Shown here: positions 55,137 through 63,858 of the stretch, one piece after another
Layout: every line of letters begins with the position of its first letter
How positions within the stretch are numbered: position 1 is the first letter of the stretch
Assembly (NCBI RefSeq): GCF_014651615.1
Contig: NZ_BMXF01000003.1
Span: 62,001-126,000, forward strand
Source: Persicitalea jodogahamensis
Lineage (GTDB): Bacteria; Bacteroidota; Bacteroidia; Cytophagales; Spirosomataceae
Direction: 5' to 3'
DNA: 64,000 bases
The notes under the pieces: model-generated
What the model was told of the DNA's origin: nothing
Seen by the model: the letters and a program-made list of their open reading frames with translations, nothing else
Database searches by the model: none
Translations under genes and position numbers: made by a program

Positions 55137-58100
55137 ATGGCCATGACCTTTAATCGTTCCCTGCTTTCACAAGTACTTGTCTTACTTTTTTCTCCGCTTG
55201 TCCTGCTGGGTCAAACCGAACTACCTACGCTCGTTGCCCCCGCTAACTGGCAACAGCAGGGAATTGAGATCAGGCTTCGGGATGATTTGAAACATCCAAC
55301 AATGAACTGGCCGCTCACCCGGCTCCGGTACATTGTTGATTTTACCGCGGCAGACGTACCTCCCGATAGTTTAAGATTATGGGACACGGCGACGGATCGC
55401 CCGATTCCTTTTCAGCTTTCGGAGGTCCAGCAAAAAAATGGCCGAGTCCAAAAAGCGACCCTTAATTTTCTGTCTGATCTGCCTTCGGGTGGTGATAAAA
55501 CCTTTCGGCTGGTTGCTGGCAGCCCGAATAATCGAACCGCCGCAACACCCGTTTTTTCGGTTGTTACGGTACAGAAATATAGCCATTCACTGGTTTTAGC
55601 CAATGGCCTGATCAAGATCGAGTTACCCATTTCTGTGGATTCGGAAGGAAAAGCATGGCCCCCGGTTCTGCGCATCGGGAATGGAACGGCTTGGCTTGGC
55701 AAAGGGTACTTTGATCTAAAGAAGCCGCTTACTTCATTCACGCTCACCGAAGGTAGTCTTGGGCCTCTCATGGCTGAGTATACCTTGAACTATCAATTTG
55801 AAAAGGAGAAATGGTACCGCGCGACCGTGCGGCTGGTAGCGGGGATGGAATTTCTGGAATTGGAAGAAACGATGCAGGGCTTCGACTCCGCCGACTCCTT
55901 AGCCTGGCAGTTGGTTTGGGATAATTTCAAGCCGGATTATCGCTACACGCCTAATCGTACCGGAAGCGGTTTCAGTGATCCCAAAAACAAAAACTACGAT
56001 AATGTTGCCTGGGAACCCATTGATGGGGCGCCATCTGACCCTACGGCACAAAAACATCCACAGTTGCCGTACGACCAGCAAAGCCGGACAGGTGGGCAAT
56101 TGCCCTTTGAAATTTCCCCTTACGACAATTGGATTAGTTGGTGGAAAATACCTACCGCCGCTTTCTGGAACGAATCTCAAAATCAATCCATTGGGCTTTT
56201 CATCAAAGACCTGGAAAAATGGGATGATGGGGAATATGCGTTGTGGGTTTCATCGGACAAACTGAGTATTCGCTTTCTGTATAACGCGGATCTTTTGCGC
56301 TGGCATTTTCCTCTGGTTCAGGGTACTAGATCGACGGCACTCGCGCTTTATCCGCACCAGAAAGATATTCAGGAGGTCAACCGAACCCAGGAACCACTGG
56401 CCTATATCGACTACCTCCGGCGGTGGTATGGCTGGATTCCCCTGGATAAAGTTAAAAACTGGGTGTTGGATTACGATATGAAGGAATCAAAACAACCTTT
56501 GTTTTTCAAACCAGTGGATGGAAAGGCGGCTAGCGAGCTAAAAGATTTAGAAAGAAGCCTGGAAAATCAGGTCGGGAAAATAGCCGATCAGTCGGAACGA
56601 GCCAATGGTCCGAATCCGGTGGGTACCCGCGTATTTTATGAGGATATATTTCCGGCTTGGGATGCGTACAGTGCCCAAATGTCTTCTGACCAATACCAGC
56701 ATCTTCGGGCGGCTTTTCTATTCATGACCTATGTCTTTATGGACGAGTCGCTCATGCCCATGCGGACCATGCTGAGCGGTCATCCTAATTTTCTGGCTGA
56801 CGTTAAAGGCGTACCGGGTTTAGCGGCCGCTATTTTCCCGAATCATCCCAAGGCTCAGGACATGGCCGACCATTATGAAAAATCGGTTGCGTTGAACATG
56901 AAGTACCACGTTCGTCCGGACGTTCCGGCCTGGCAGGCGAAGGGCGGCCGCTGGACCGAAAACCTGGCAACCTACACCTGGGCGTACCTCAAACCCACGC
57001 TTCGAACCAGTTTCCTGTTGCATCACCATTACGATGGGCGTAACCGACTCCTGCAACCCAACCTTTCGCTTTATGCCAACTGGCTGCTGAACAGCCTGAC
57101 CGCTCCGTTGGAACAGGCCGACGGGCGGCGCGTGAATCCGCCGCAGGGGGCTCACGCCCACGGGCTCACGCCTTCCAATCTGTTGCGGATGCTGGGACAG
57201 GAAATGGCGTATTATGACCCGCTGCTGGCCGAACATTTATTTTATGTTACTTCCCCGGACGATCATGGTTTTGAATATAAAGTCGGCCGATTCGATCCCT
57301 GGGGCGGAATTTTGCGAACGGAGTTTAGCCAAAATAAAGGAACCAAGCCTCGTTTGCGCTCCGAGAAATATACCGGCTATGGCTATGTGCTTCGTCACTA
57401 TTTTGGCGCTCCCAACGAAACGTATGTTCACCTGCAACAGATCGATGAAGGCCCCAACTACCGCTGGGGCCGGGCGGCTAATGGGGGAAACGGGGTGATT
57501 TACTACTATGCTAACGGCAAGCGCTATAGTCACAATGGCATCGAGGACGTGGGCGATGCGCCCTTCGGCGACGTAGAGCGTTGTACCAACTTCGGTGTGA
57601 AAAAGCTGGGAGGGTACCGTAGTTTGGGCCCTTACCGCAGTGTCGGCCAAAACGACCTGACCGAGCCGCTTTCTGATTTTGGCTTTGCCCAGTTTGCCCA
57701 GGTGAACGCCAATGAGGAAGTGCAGCCCGACTACCACTCTCGTTCCGTTCTGCAATCCGGCGGCGATTACATCGTGATTTTTGATGACGTCGAAGACAGC
57801 CAAACCGAAGGCCGTTTCTCCTGGTTTGTGGGCAAGGAAGACGATTTCCCTTTTATCCAGCAGCTTTCGCCGGGCGCGCCTTTGCAGGACGCGGATATTC
57901 AGCCATCAAAAAGTAATTACCATGATGACAAAGGGGTACTTTCAACCAAAGGCAGGTACTATGACGGAAAAGGAGATTTTCTAACTTTCGTTTCGCACAA
58001 ATCAGGCATCAAGGCCCAGAAAACAGCGTATGGTTGCTTGGTTCGAAAGGAAGAGAACGCCACGGATTACGTTTTTCGCAATTCCACGGAGGTAGTTTTC

Positions 58101-59132
58101 AATCAGGCCGGGATGCGCTTTCAAGGAACGTCTGGAATTATTCAACAGAATTTGGATAAATCCTATAATGCGGCTCTTTTTCGGGGAAACCAACTGGGTG
58201 TTCCCGGCATCCTCGTCACGTTAAATCCAAGTACCAATAGCAGCCTGAGCCTGCAATCTGACAAGGATGGATTCCGGGGAGTGATTCAGGCGCAACAGGA
58301 AATCAGCCTGATATTTACCCGGCCAGCGGGAGCAAACAAGGAAATGATGTTTTATGTGGATGGAGAACCGCTTTCCGGTAAAGCAGTTTCTTCCAATAAA
58401 GTACAGTTGACGCTGTCTCCGGGTACCTACGTCTGGCAATGGAACAGCACAGGCGTTATTCCTTCGACACCCGTCATTCTGGGTACTACCCATCGTAGCC
58501 AGGGGGGTAATGTATCCTGGAATCAAGTACCCGGTGCCGATACCTATCAGCTCCAGATGAGTCTAGACGGTGGGGAGAGTTGGAAAACTAGTAAGGACAT
58601 GATCAAAGGCCAAACTACCTCGCTGACGGGACTGGCCAACGGAACAAAAATACACGTGCGGGTACGGGCAAAAGGAAAAGGCGGGTGGAGTGTCGCCTCG
58701 GACGAGTACCCGATCTTTGTTACAGATCAGGTCCCGCATGCTCCCGAAGGACTGCTGGTCCGGCCCGAGGAGCGGGGCCAGTGCTTAACTTGGGGCAGGA
58801 TTTTAGGCGCGAGTAGGTATTACCTCTACCGCCGGGCGAAGGATTCTGCTTCTGACAGCGCTCAACTAATTTACAGTGGGCCAGAATCGACGTTCTTAGA
58901 TAAAAGTATCCCTACAGAATCAATTGCTGAGTACTGGGTCAAAGCTGAGAATGGGAATGGGATCAGCAAAGAAAGTACCCACAACGATACGGATTCAAAA
59001 CGCCTGATCAATTGGTACCCCAAGCCTGACGAAAATTTTCGTCGGGATACCCGCAACCACGAAAACGGGTATGATGAATACAATCCCTTTATAGAGGAAG
59101 CTAAACCGGTCCTATTCTACCCTGAAAAATAA
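55137..59132 (+). CDS. Very large secreted protein, candidate polysaccharide lyase with fibronectin-type repeats
   Basis: A 1331-residue secreted protein (signal peptide LVLLFSPLVLLGQ). Residues about 30-440 are beta-rich with RIFT-barrel-like text (TRLRYIVDFTAADVPPDSLR). About 440-760 is helical and toroid-like (YQHLRAAFLFMTYVFMDES, NLATYTWAYLKPTLRTSFLL). About 760-1090 is a beta-sandwich reminiscent of heparinase II/III-type lyases (GYGYVLRHYFGAP, DYIVIFDDVEDSQTEGRFSW), with conserved-looking His/Tyr clusters (LLHHHYDGRN, GAHAHGLTPS). Two fibronectin type III domains follow (about 1095-1290). The fold order suggests a polysaccharide lyase or related hydrolase, but I recognise no named family. 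It is the last enzyme of PUL 2. Confidence 0.75.
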   Translation: MAMTFNRSLLSQVLVLLFSPLVLLGQTELPTLVAPANWQQQGIEIRLRDDLKHPTMNWPLTRLRYIVDFTAADVPPDSLRLWDTATDRPIPFQLSEVQQKNGRVQKATLNFLSDLPSGGDKTFRLVAGSPNNRTAATPVFSVVTVQKYSHSLVLANGLIKIELPISVDSEGKAWPPVLRIGNGTAWLGKGYFDLKKPLTSFTLTEGSLGPLMAEYTLNYQFEKEKWYRATVRLVAGMEFLELEETMQGFDSADSLAWQLVWDNFKPDYRYTPNRTGSGFSDPKNKNYDNVAWEPIDGAPSDPTAQKHPQLPYDQQSRTGGQLPFEISPYDNWISWWKIPTAAFWNESQNQSIGLFIKDLEKWDDGEYALWVSSDKLSIRFLYNADLLRWHFPLVQGTRSTALALYPHQKDIQEVNRTQEPLAYIDYLRRWYGWIPLDKVKNWVLDYDMKESKQPLFFKPVDGKAASELKDLERSLENQVGKIADQSERANGPNPVGTRVFYEDIFPAWDAYSAQMSSDQYQHLRAAFLFMTYVFMDESLMPMRTMLSGHPNFLADVKGVPGLAAAIFPNHPKAQDMADHYEKSVALNMKYHVRPDVPAWQAKGGRWTENLATYTWAYLKPTLRTSFLLHHHYDGRNRLLQPNLSLYANWLLNSLTAPLEQADGRRVNPPQGAHAHGLTPSNLLRMLGQEMAYYDPLLAEHLFYVTSPDDHGFEYKVGRFDPWGGILRTEFSQNKGTKPRLRSEKYTGYGYVLRHYFGAPNETYVHLQQIDEGPNYRWGRAANGGNGVIYYYANGKRYSHNGIEDVGDAPFGDVERCTNFGVKKLGGYRSLGPYRSVGQNDLTEPLSDFGFAQFAQVNANEEVQPDYHSRSVLQSGGDYIVIFDDVEDSQTEGRFSWFVGKEDDFPFIQQLSPGAPLQDADIQPSKSNYHDDKGVLSTKGRYYDGKGDFLTFVSHKSGIKAQKTAYGCLVRKEENATDYVFRNSTEVVFNQAGMRFQGTSGIIQQNLDKSYNAALFRGNQLGVPGILVTLNPSTNSSLSLQSDKDGFRGVIQAQQEISLIFTRPAGANKEMMFYVDGEPLSGKAVSSNKVQLTLSPGTYVWQWNSTGVIPSTPVILGTTHRSQGGNVSWNQVPGADTYQLQMSLDGGESWKTSKDMIKGQTTSLTGLANGTKIHVRVRAKGKGGWSVASDEYPIFVTDQVPHAPEGLLVRPEERGQCLTWGRILGASRYYLYRRAKDSASDSAQLIYSGPESTFLDKSIPTESIAEYWVKAENGNGISKESTHNDTDSKRLINWYPKPDENFRRDTRNHENGYDEYNPFIEEAKPVLFYPEK

Positions 59133-59239
59133 TCATTGAATACTGGTCCAGTTTTGTCTTTTATTTTGGTGAAAATCATGCATTCTAGCTCTTTTAAACT
59201 TAGCCCTGCCCGTCTACCAAATACGGCCCATTAAATACT

Positions 59240-59269
59240 GTTGTGGTTATTGGAAACATTAACCACAAC
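59240..59269 (+). terminator. Hairpin downstream of the candidate lyase gene
   Basis: Perfect 10-bp stem GTTGTGGTTA / TAACCACAAC with a 10-base loop, 108 bases after the lyase stop. No U-run follows, so it is only a possible terminator or other RNA structure at the end of PUL 2. Confidence 0.35.
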
Positions 59270-59618
59270 TTATTAGAGAAGCTATTGAGTCGCCGCAGCG
59301 GAAAACGCGTATGGGCAGAGTTCAAAACATGCGAAAGCGGAGATGAAATTTAGGCCAAAACGCTCATTTCATTATCATTGATACCAATGAACGACAGCCA
59401 CGTCTTCGATGAGTGGACGAGGTTGTTATTTGCCCACTGAATTTGATACCCTCAAAATTCAGAGGTAATTCTTGTTTTATTGAATCTAGTGCTAACCTGC
59501 TGGTTTTATTATTAGTCATCCCTTTCTGCTCTCATTTAGTCGTAGCCTCCTTCCTCAAAATAATTTAGTAGACAGAAATGGGATCCTGGCATTGCCTGAG
59601 ATAATTTTGAAGAATCTT

Positions 59619-59657
59619 TCATTATATCCGATAATGTTTAATTATCGGATATAATGA
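59619..59657. repeat. Perfect 17-bp inverted repeat, operator-like
   Basis: TCATTATATCCGATAAT and ATTATCGGATATAATGA flank the 5-base centre GTTTA. It is a perfect palindromic arm pair, AT-rich, and has no gene within 400 bases on either side that could obviously use it. It could be a regulator-binding site left from a lost gene, or the end structure of a small non-autonomous element. Confidence 0.6.
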
Positions 59658-60335
59658 TTGGATGAACTCTAACTGTGCCTGGCTATGAGAGACTCCTGAG
59701 ATTTCGCTGTACGGAGTTCTGGGCGAGCTAGAAGAATTTAAACAAATCTGAAGGGGAGGCATAAGGTGCAGGAATGGCAACAAGGCCGATCTCCCATGTT
59801 GTCTAATCATGCCTGGTCAGGTAAATGCCCTGCTATTCGTTGCCTGCCTAAGCTGATTGTGCTTGATTCGATCGGGAAATCAAACTGATTCCGCTCCCGG
59901 CAATTGGACAGATAAAAACATCTTAACAGGAAAAGTTTATGAAAGCCGAAAGATTTAATTAAAGCAGGATTGGTTACTTCGTAAATCATAGGTAAGTTGT
60001 GAACTTCAAACCATTGTTGTCAAAACGCGATAGCTTGAAGTCAACCCATACGCTTACTATTTATGTGTTTGATTTACTTTTATCTTCCCGTGTTCTTGAA
60101 CAACATCTAAGCCTTCTCCTTTGACTGAGATCTTATTTAAATGCACTTTTTTGCTTAAAGTATAGTTGTGAAAACCTATGAAATAATCTTGACTTCCATT
60201 TAGTGGTCGGACACTTGTTGAGGGTTTTATTTTTCTTAACAATTCTTTTACTTGCCACAATGTAAATTGTCGTTATTCTTAGTTTATCAAGTACCCCTGC
60301 TAAGTTCTAATTGCGTAACTATTAAAGTAATTATC

Positions 60336-60815
60336 ATGAATTATTTACCTGACTCTGGGCAATACAATGTTGGATTACTGCTCTTGGCATTCATGCAATC
60401 TTGGGCTTGCAGCCCGGCCTCGGGTCAAAAGAACAGCGGGGCTTCTAGTATGAATTCAGGATTTCAAAATGATATTTGTGTGCCTGAAACATTGTATATG
60501 CTGGAAGGGATACAAAATGACATTTTTGTGGAGCCCCTCGTTAAACGCTGGCGTCCCTATGACGATGTGGTCAGGTTTTCCGGAACGGCTGAGTATTCAA
60601 GAAGGCTGCAGCGGGTAGCCAGCATCACCGACCCAGCCGATGAGTCCAAAGTTTCCCTTGAACTGATCAATCAAGATGAGTTTCGAACAGTTAAAACACT
60701 TGCGTACACTGTCAAGGTAGGTATACTCGGATCGCGCAAAATTCAATCAAGGCAAGAAAGGCAAAACAAGAATCCCCGGCTAATCTCAGCCGGGGATTTC
60801 ACTTCTCTAACCTAA
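60336..60815 (+). CDS. Truncated secreted protein (N-terminal domain of an esterase-like family)
   Basis: A 159-residue reading frame from ATG 60336. The start is hydrophobic (VGLLLLAFMQSWACSPAS), with Cys in a lipobox-like place. The middle, ICVPETLYMLEGIQNDIFVE then PLVKRWRPYDDVVRFSG, recalls the N-terminal domain that precedes SGNH/GDSL esterase domains in Bacteroidota. After AYTVKVG the text becomes random (SRKIQSRQERQNKNPR) and runs through a terminator hairpin to a stop. I read it as a gene cut off after its first domain. It is not certain to be expressed. Confidence 0.5.
   Translation: MNYLPDSGQYNVGLLLLAFMQSWACSPASGQKNSGASSMNSGFQNDICVPETLYMLEGIQNDIFVEPLVKRWRPYDDVVRFSGTAEYSRRLQRVASITDPADESKVSLELINQDEFRTVKTLAYTVKVGILGSRKIQSRQERQNKNPRLISAGDFTSLT
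60771..60798. terminator. Bidirectional hairpin between convergent genes
   Basis: Perfect 11-bp stem AATCCCCGGCT / AGCCGGGGATT with loop AATCTC. It lies inside the 3' end of the truncated + strand frame and just beyond the 3' end of the minus-strand lipoprotein gene (stop at 60827). Short T-rich flanks exist on both sides. Confidence 0.7.
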
Positions 60816-60826
60816 CCTTATGAACA

Positions 60827-61123
60827 TTATTTTTTCACCTTTCCCTGTGCACCGCTGAGTGTGGGCTTCTCTGGATCTGGTACGGTCCTGGGCTTATAAA
60901 TGGCTCCAGTGGCAAAATCCACGGGTAGGCTCACGAGCGGAAACAACAGGATGTCAGCGACCAGCATTCCTACTTTCACTTCCCGCCGTGGCTCCCCTTG
61001 CGCAGGACGGCGTTTCTGGCTTTCGACCACTTTGCCGCCAAAAACGGTGGCACAACTGCTAAGGGAACCCGCCACAGTAATAGCGGCCAGGACCAGAAGA
61101 GTAAATTTTTTGACTGTTTTCAT
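60827..61123 (-). CDS. Small YceK/YidQ-like lipoprotein
   Basis: A 98-residue lipoprotein: signal FTLLVLAAITVAGSLSSC with lipidated Cys, then ATVFGGKVVESQKRRP, and a hydrophobic stretch LVADILLFPLVSLPVDFATG followed by AIYKP. The pattern (short lipoprotein, FPLxxxPVDxxxGAIYxP) matches the YceK/YidQ family of unknown role, probably anchored in the outer membrane or inner face of the periplasm. The start is preceded by AAACAGCC, as is the next minus-strand gene. Function unknown. Confidence 0.8.
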   Translation of the reverse strand: MKTVKKFTLLVLAAITVAGSLSSCATVFGGKVVESQKRRPAQGEPRREVKVGMLVADILLFPLVSLPVDFATGAIYKPRTVPDPEKPTLSGAQGKVKK

Positions 61124-61165
61124 GGCTGTTTTTTAAAAGTTGACGTATGCGGTTTTTCCTAATAT

Positions 61166-61600
61166 TTATTTCGTGGCGGTGATGGTAAAGTTGACGCCAT
61201 CTTCATCTACACCTTTGATCATAATCTTTTCATCCTTCACCTGGGCGAACTCTTCGCCGTCGTAGCGCAGCCCGTAACTACCGTTGCCCAGGTCGGCCAC
61301 CTCAATGCCATCCACGTTTTCGACGATGAATTCCGAGTTATCGCTTTTGCTGCGCAGGTTGATATTGATCGTTACCTGGGTGGCCGTCTGGCGCGTAATA
61401 CCGACGCTACCTTTCAGATTGGTTTGGTCGGCAGGTAGGGTCTTACCGTTAAAGGTGATCTCAGAGTAGGCATAGTTACCGGCCACGGTCGTGGCGGCGT
61501 CGGGGGCCACGTCCTCCTTGTCCTTCTTACAGGACGAGAGCGTGACGGTGATCAGGAGCATCAGCAGGCTAATGCGGCGCAGGTACAGGGTACTTTTCAT
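61166..61600 (-). CDS. Hypothetical lipoprotein
   Basis: A 144-residue lipoprotein with ATG at 61600 (MKSTLYLRRISLLMLLITVT then LSSCKKDKED). The lipobox LSSC is followed by Lys/Asp-rich KKDKED, a frequent Bacteroidota pattern. The rest is a small beta-rich domain (VAGNYAYSEITFNGKTLPAD, GNGSYGLRYDGEEF, INLRSKSDNSEF), like lipocalin-type or other periplasmic lipoproteins of unknown role. It stands 42 bases upstream of the YceK-like gene on the same strand, possibly one transcript. An upstream extension of the frame to 61717 lacks the signal peptide and is not preferred. Confidence 0.82.
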   Translation of the reverse strand: MKSTLYLRRISLLMLLITVTLSSCKKDKEDVAPDAATTVAGNYAYSEITFNGKTLPADQTNLKGSVGITRQTATQVTININLRSKSDNSEFIVENVDGIEVADLGNGSYGLRYDGEEFAQVKDEKIMIKGVDEDGVNFTITATK

Positions 61601-61932
61601 GGCTGTTTGAATTTTTGTGAAAAAGATGAAAAATGGTTTTTGAAAGCCGGAGTTTGATCGTCCGGTAATGCAAAGTTGGGAGCAAGCGTGTATTTCCGGA
61701 CTAGCAGACTCCACCAATCGGAAAAACGAATGTCTGAACTGTGCTTTTTGCGGGATGAATTCGGATAAAGGCAGATCTGAAAAAACCGGATTGCTTTGCT
61801 GATCATTTGAAAATCAATTCAGCGACGGGAAACAGCAGTTGGAGAAACGAAACCAACGACCGGTGCAACAGGGAATTCAGGAGTACAGGGTCCTGCAACA
61901 ATTTTGTGGCGAACCAAACCAAAGTATTAGCC

Positions 61933-62628
61933 ATGAAAAATCTTTTTAATCTTCTGCCTCTCCTTTTCGTCCTTTGCTTTTCTTCACCCACCCAGGCACA
62001 ACTACCTGCTAAAAAATTTTCGTGGGGTCTGAAAGTAGGTGCCAATTTTTCGCAGCTCGACGACCTCTCGTACCAGACACCCCGGCTGGGTGCGGACGGC
62101 CTGCCCGTACTTACGGGCGGTAAAATCGTCTATGATTTCTTCCAGCAAAACGAGGGGCACACGACGGGGCTGGTAGGCGGCGCCTACGCCCGCATAGGCA
62201 GGAAAATTTACGTCCAGCCCGAAATTCTCTTTTCGGTAAAAGGGGGCCGAATGGACCTCATCCGTCAGGGGCTCGAAACCCGCTCGTTCGATGCTAAGGT
62301 TGGTACCATAGACCTGCCTCTGCTGCTGGGCATAAAGCTTGGCCCGCTGCGCCTGAACGCCGGGCCGCTGGCCTCCCTGCGGGTACTTGACGGAGATTTG
62401 AAAGGAGCTTTAAAGGAATATAACAGCCAGTCGGTGCGCCAAACCGTCCGGCAAGCTCAGCTGGGTTACCAGGCGGGCATTGGCTTATCCTTTTCGGGAA
62501 TGCAGTTCGAATTACGGCGCGAGGGGGGATTGGGCAAATCTGTTTTCAGCTCAGGCGAACCATCCACGCAGGCCGATGTGTCAACGCGTTCGTCGCTCTG
62601 GCAGCTCACTGTCGGTTTTGGCTTTTAG
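61933..62628 (+). CDS. Outer-membrane beta-barrel protein (PorT-like)
   Basis: A 231-residue protein from ATG 61933, with signal peptide LLPLLFVLCFSSPTQAQ. The body consists of amphipathic strands (FSWGLKVGANFSQLDD, HTTGLVGGAYARIGRKIYVQ, PEILFSVKGGRMD, LPLLLGIKLGPLRLNAGPLA) and ends with an outer-membrane strand LWQLTVGFGF. This is the pattern of the outer-membrane protein beta-barrel family (PorT-related) common in Bacteroidota. Its substrate or role is not known. It is divergent from the two minus-strand lipoproteins. Confidence 0.87.
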   Translation: MKNLFNLLPLLFVLCFSSPTQAQLPAKKFSWGLKVGANFSQLDDLSYQTPRLGADGLPVLTGGKIVYDFFQQNEGHTTGLVGGAYARIGRKIYVQPEILFSVKGGRMDLIRQGLETRSFDAKVGTIDLPLLLGIKLGPLRLNAGPLASLRVLDGDLKGALKEYNSQSVRQTVRQAQLGYQAGIGLSFSGMQFELRREGGLGKSVFSSGEPSTQADVSTRSSLWQLTVGFGF

Positions 62629-62796
62629 ATGTACGCAAGCGGCATTTACAGTTCACGTACTTGTTTGCTCAATTCATACGCCCGATCCAACAATTTATGC
62701 CGCTCTGGCATAATAGCGAGATAAGAGAATCGCTACATTTAATGGTGTGAATCACGTAGGGTCGCCGGACCGCCAAACCGTGATCACCCAACCGAC

Positions 62797-63858
62797 ATGA
62801 ACGTCCGATTGCCCAGTCCGCTGTTTACCCGTACCGAACTAAGGTACCATGTGCTGATGATACCCGTCCTATTCCCGGCGGGCAACTACTTTTTCCTGCA
62901 TGAGCGGTATTTCAAAGATCCGGTGGTTTTTCTGTGGGGTACCCTTCTGGTAGCGCTGCTGTACGGGCTTTCCCTGATACTGCTTACGGTGGTGGTTAAA
63001 ATTATCATCCGTCAATTCCCTGATGTACAGCAGGTAAGGCAGCGCAATGGCGTCGCGCTCCTGGCAGTCGCCACGCTCACCGTGGGTTTGGCGGTTTTCG
63101 ATGTGTGGGTGTACAGCCTGTTTCCGATTTTCGAACGGCCCTTTTCGTGGGGCACGGTCCGGGCAATCATCATTCTGGGGGTAGTTTTTGATTTTCTGCT
63201 TTGCTTTGTGCTGGGTATCCAGTATACCTACAGTCGCTGGCAGGAGAATCAAGTCGAGACCGAACAACTGAAATGGGCGGCTCTACAGTACGATTTCGAT
63301 ACGCTTAAACAGCAGATCGACCCTCACTTCCTTTTCAACTCCCTTACCTCGCTCTCGGCCCTCATCGGGCAGAATCAGCAGCAAGCGAGTTTGTTTGTGG
63401 ATCATCTCGCCAAGGTCTACCGCTATCGGCTCAGTACCTCGACGCAATCGCTCACGACCCTCAGCGCCGAGATCTCATTTATCAACTCCTATATCTATTT
63501 ACTCAAAACACGCTACCAATCCGGCATTTTAGTACATATCGATGTCGATCCCGCGCGGGGATCCGCTATTTTGCCTTTGCTCTCATTACAACTATTACTC
63601 GATTATGCCATTCGCCACAACGTCGTCAGTATGCAAAAACCGCTTGTTGTTCACATCACCACCCGCGAGCAGGATCTGCGCGTGGCGTATAACCGCCAGC
63701 CTCGTCCCCTGCGGCTCCTGACCGGCCCCGATGAACTCGTGGCGCTGCTCGCCAAGTACGCTACGTTACCGATTCCGGCCGTAGAGGTGTCAGACAATGG
63801 CATTGAATTTTCCATCAGGCTTCCGCTCCTGGCGGAAGTAATTTCCGTTACTGCATGA
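62797..63858 (+). CDS. LytS/YehU-type membrane sensor with a degenerate ATP-binding site
   Basis: A 353-residue membrane protein. Four hydrophobic segments occupy about 15-155 (VLMIPVLFPAGNYFFL, FLWGTLLVALLYGLSLILL, GVALLAVATLTVGLAVFDVW, IIILGVVFDFLLCFVLGIQY). The His_kinase dimerisation part holds H177 in QIDPHFLFNSLTSLSAL. The ATP-binding half is unusual: the N-box reads LLLDYAIRHNVV where the family has ENAIKHN, and the glycine-rich G-box is replaced by TGPDELVALLAKY. The overlapping next gene begins as another member. A LytTR response regulator would be expected beyond the window. Confidence 0.85.
   Translation: MNVRLPSPLFTRTELRYHVLMIPVLFPAGNYFFLHERYFKDPVVFLWGTLLVALLYGLSLILLTVVVKIIIRQFPDVQQVRQRNGVALLAVATLTVGLAVFDVWVYSLFPIFERPFSWGTVRAIIILGVVFDFLLCFVLGIQYTYSRWQENQVETEQLKWAALQYDFDTLKQQIDPHFLFNSLTSLSALIGQNQQQASLFVDHLAKVYRYRLSTSTQSLTTLSAEISFINSYIYLLKTRYQSGILVHIDVDPARGSAILPLLSLQLLLDYAIRHNVVSMQKPLVVHITTREQDLRVAYNRQPRPLRLLTGPDELVALLAKYATLPIPAVEVSDNGIEFSIRLPLLAEVISVTA

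Larger units (their letters stand above)
59133..60335. other. 1.2 kb without a convincing gene
   Basis: The stretch is visibly richer in A/T than its surroundings. Short open runs exist on both strands (the longest on the minus strand at 60057-60260, 67 codons, with DYFIGFHNYTLSKKVHLNKI), but none has a recognisable motif, and several have rare-codon-rich, AT-rich text. It contains two inverted repeats listed separately. It may be decayed genes or acquired DNA. Confidence 0.5.

Noticed and set aside
59619-59657. HipB-type toxin-antitoxin operator
   Set aside because: The TATCC/GGATA half-sites are present but the spacing is much longer than in HipB operators, and no antitoxin or toxin gene lies nearby.
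60057-60260. Possible 67-residue minus-strand gene
   Set aside because: AT-rich, no recognisable domain, no clear start signal and it lies in a region where all frames look random; too weak to list as a gene.
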